Part shown: positions 61,776-64,000 of the stretch, in pieces | How positions within the stretch are numbered: position 1 is the stretch's first letter | Layout of the letters: each line of letters opens with the position of its first letter | Assembly: GCA_019843655.1 (NCBI GenBank) | Contig: JACDQD010000005.1 | Location: 14,845,575 to 14,909,574 of the forward strand | DNA: 64,000 nucleotides | Direction: 5' to 3' | From: Lethocerus indicus | Lineage: Eukaryota; Arthropoda; Insecta; Hemiptera; Belostomatidae | The notes under the pieces: model-generated | What the model was told of the DNA's origin: nothing | Databases searched by the model: none | The model's input: only the letters and a program-made list of their open reading frames with translations | Position numbers and translations under genes: made by a program

Positions 61776-63638
61776 TAGCAATAAATACTATATTCATTGC
61801 ATTGGAATTCAGGTTATTTCGGTGGCCTGAATCCAGAAAGATAGTTACTTTTTTATCTGTAATGTTTTATAATATTACATTTAATGAGAAATATACAAAA
61901 ATTATTTACACATTATGTATCAATAAACAAACATTTAACATCTATGCAAAAACATAATTGTCATAAAACAAAAGTATAACAACGTATACAAATATTTAAA
62001 TTTTAACAAAGCATTGAAGCATACATATATTAAGAAAAGGAAATAAATTAAATTTTAACATTTCAGTAATTGAAGCTACACATAGGTTGTAAAATTAAGT
62101 TTACTTTCAACATCCAAAATATGGCACAACTAAGATATCCACAGGAATCCTCTAACAGAGTTTTAAAATAATTGTATTTATAGCTTGCCTATTCTTGATC
62201 AAATACTGTTTCATGGGAAGAACTGTTTTAATTATCAGGCAAAAGTCGTTTAATAAATGATTACATGCAACACCATATACAATTATATTCTTGGTTGATT
62301 GTAAGTGGCACATTAAAGCATGCAATCATAGGGGAGCTGTAATATAAAATAGAAGAATGAAAGAAATCTTGTTGAAAGTGTAATTGCCTGGCCGAAATCG
62401 TTTGCAGTTTGTTACAAATTGGGAGAAATAGCTCCTGTAATAGTTCCACAATTCTTTGTTGGTTGTACCATTTCTTCTTGGGATACAATATTTCCTTGAA
62501 TTAATTTTATTTACCAGAGATTTTTCAAACACTGATAAAGAAATTGTTTAAATAAAATAAGTTGTCCATGAATTAGATATTGACACATTGACAATTGAAG
62601 ACTATTTGCCTTCAATGAAATTACAACAATGAAACATAATTATAACTAATAAATTATATTATTGCAGGTTAACAAGTCTAAATGGAATCGGGTACACTTA
62701 AAGCTCGTCAAGTATTTATTTTATATTTGTATTAAATCCAAATAAAACGTATAGTGATTATTAACTGTCATTAATTTTCCCCGCACACACAAACAACTTG
62801 ATTTACACTTTTTTTGAGATTGTAACACACACAGAAAATAATTGGCCTGGCCGATTTACATTTATAGTGGTTAATAATTTCATGAGTCAGGTTCCTTTTT
62901 GCTTTGGCTGTAATTTGATAACTAATAAAGAACTTAGATCTGAACAAAATAACTTCTCATAAGTTTAATACGTCTTCGGCATTCGGAATACATGCAATGA
63001 TGATTTATTTAACTATTTTACACAGTATTTATTATTTTTACAACGATCCGCCTCTAAACCTTACGGTTTTGGGTCTTCAAAATCCTAAGAAAATAAATGA
63101 ATTTTTACAATATCACGCTGAAAATGTGAAAATGTTGGTGTACATTCCCGAAGCCACTTCGAGGGATTGGAATTTTATAAATATAATTTCGAATAATTTT
63201 TCTGCTTTTTTTTGCCGCGCAATTATGTGAATCGTATCAAACCCTGCGTGTACTTCATTTCTTACTAGTTACGTAAAACTGAATAGTCAATTTGTTCAGT
63301 AGTTGAACATTCTTTTACTTCCAATTAAATATACATAACAGATTATGATAGTCGAAGTAAATATCGTATGTTATTAATGATCGTTCGACACCCGCTCGAC
63401 ACAATAACGATACCATGCAGTACTCCCGCCGCGGTACAAGCAACCGGGCCTTCGGACAAACTGTATTACTGTTATATTACCAACAAGACGTAACATCTTT
63501 TTCGTCGTTCGATTCGCTTTCACGTTTATGTTTCAATACCTCGCGAATATACCATTTCCCTTCTGTATATTTTCAACCCCGTACTTTCTCCACCCGTTTT
63601 TCAAAGGACATGTACGGTAGGATTTGCACGTGGAACGT
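60754..63638. other. Convergent spacer: collagen 3' UTR and downstream DNA
   Basis: AT-rich, no coding region supported. AATAAA polyadenylation signals for the + strand gene occur at 61164-61169, 61258-61263 and 61428-61433, so the 3' UTR may have several ends. TTTATT at 63004-63009 and 63028-63033 would serve the - strand gene. A long (AT)n lies at 61711-61776. Confidence 0.6.
61711..61776. repeat. (AT)n(AC)n microsatellite downstream of collagen gene
   Basis: About 55 bp of AT followed by five AC units. Confidence 0.96.
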
Positions 63639-64000
63639 TTAATAATCAACAATGTAGTATTTTACACACGGTTCCGCAGGATCGTTGATAGATTCGGCTA
63701 TATAATCTTTCAGTGTGGGAGGTAAGGACAAACGACGCAAATCCATTTTAGACTTGATGCGCGAGGCGATAACCGCCCTGCACCTGTCTTGGAGGTTGAC
63801 GAAGTCTCTCTTGGTACGGACGAGGGCCATTTCAGTCTTGGCCGCGGTCGAACAGATAACCGGGTAGAGAGGTTCCCTGACGAGGTGAAGGTCCTTGAAG
63901 GCGACTCCCAGATCGACGCCGTCCTTATAAAATGTCAACGTACCGGCCACCCCGTCGAAGAGCACTCCGACAGTAGTAGGCTGGTTTTCTTTGAACGGTT
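63639..64000 (-). CDS. SPSB3: SPRY domain/SOCS-box protein, SPSB3-like, C-terminal part
   Basis: A 3' coding portion open to the right window edge, ending TAA at 63641-63639; the 5' part lies outside. The 119 visible residues include the end of a SPRY (B30.2) domain: VGVLFDGVAGTLTFYKDG, GVAFKDL and PLYPVICSTAAKTEM, followed by FVNLQDRCRAVI and a SOCS-box-like LSLPPTLKDYIAES. SPSB proteins are substrate receptors that recruit Elongin B/C and a Cullin-RING ubiquitin ligase. The STAAKTEM and LQDRCR sequences match SPSB3 rather than the SPSB1/4 (gustavus) branch, from memory. It converges on the collagen gene; no functional link is implied. Confidence 0.83.
   Translation of the reverse strand, partial: PFKENQPTTVGVLFDGVAGTLTFYKDGVDLGVAFKDLHLVREPLYPVICSTAAKTEMALVRTKRDFVNLQDRCRAVIASRIKSKMDLRRLSLPPTLKDYIAESINDPAEPCVKYYIVDY

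Noticed and set aside
62997..63230. 77-codon open frame on the + strand between the two convergent genes
   Set aside because: AT-rich random-looking peptide lying where the SPSB3-like gene's 3' UTR is expected; no domain.

Overview
This window is from an arthropod nuclear genome, most probably an insect. It holds almost all of one type IV (basement-membrane) collagen gene on the + strand, built from 32 exons with GT-AG introns. Collagen genes in higher flies have far fewer exons, so this looks like an insect that kept the ancestral intron-rich structure. I cannot name the species.

Layout. Positions 1-40,220 are AT-rich DNA with no gene I can support; they hold simple repeats, a TA-flanked MITE-like element at 13.5 kb, a 40-bp-arm hairpin and a fold-back element copy at 18.7-19.0 kb. 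At 40,227-40,298 on the - strand is a 24-codon signal-peptide exon with a perfect GTAAGT donor. Facing it, 182 bp away across a GC-rich bidirectional promoter with CCAAT boxes in both orientations, the + strand collagen IV gene begins at 40,481. This is the conserved head-to-head arrangement of collagen IV genes (Cg25C/vkg in Drosophila, COL4A1/COL4A2 in vertebrates), so the - strand exon is probably the first exon of the partner chain. No further partner exon was found in the window, which implies a first intron longer than 40 kb or a broken or misassembled locus.

The + strand gene runs to a TAG at 60,753. The spliced reading frame, assembled by hand with all phases agreeing, is 5,328 nt including the stop, or 1,775 residues: a split signal peptide (1-27), a short 7S-type N-terminal region (28-78), an interrupted Gly-X-Y helix (79 to about 1542) and a complete two-repeat NC1 domain with 12 cysteines (about 1543-1775). 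Length, helix interruptions and NC1 type agree best with the Drosophila Cg25C (Col4a1) chain. Its introns contain two more copies of the fold-back element, a possible non-LTR retroelement scrap, and in intron 5 a decayed extra collagen exon. Intron 27 appears to be a GC-AG intron.

After a convergent spacer (60.75-63.64 kb), the right edge carries the 3' part of a - strand gene for a SPRY domain/SOCS-box protein, closest to SPSB3.

A striking large-scale pattern is CpG content: rich from 1 to about 44.1 kb, strongly depleted from just after exon 3 to about 62.9 kb, then rich again. This is what long-term germline gene-body methylation would leave.
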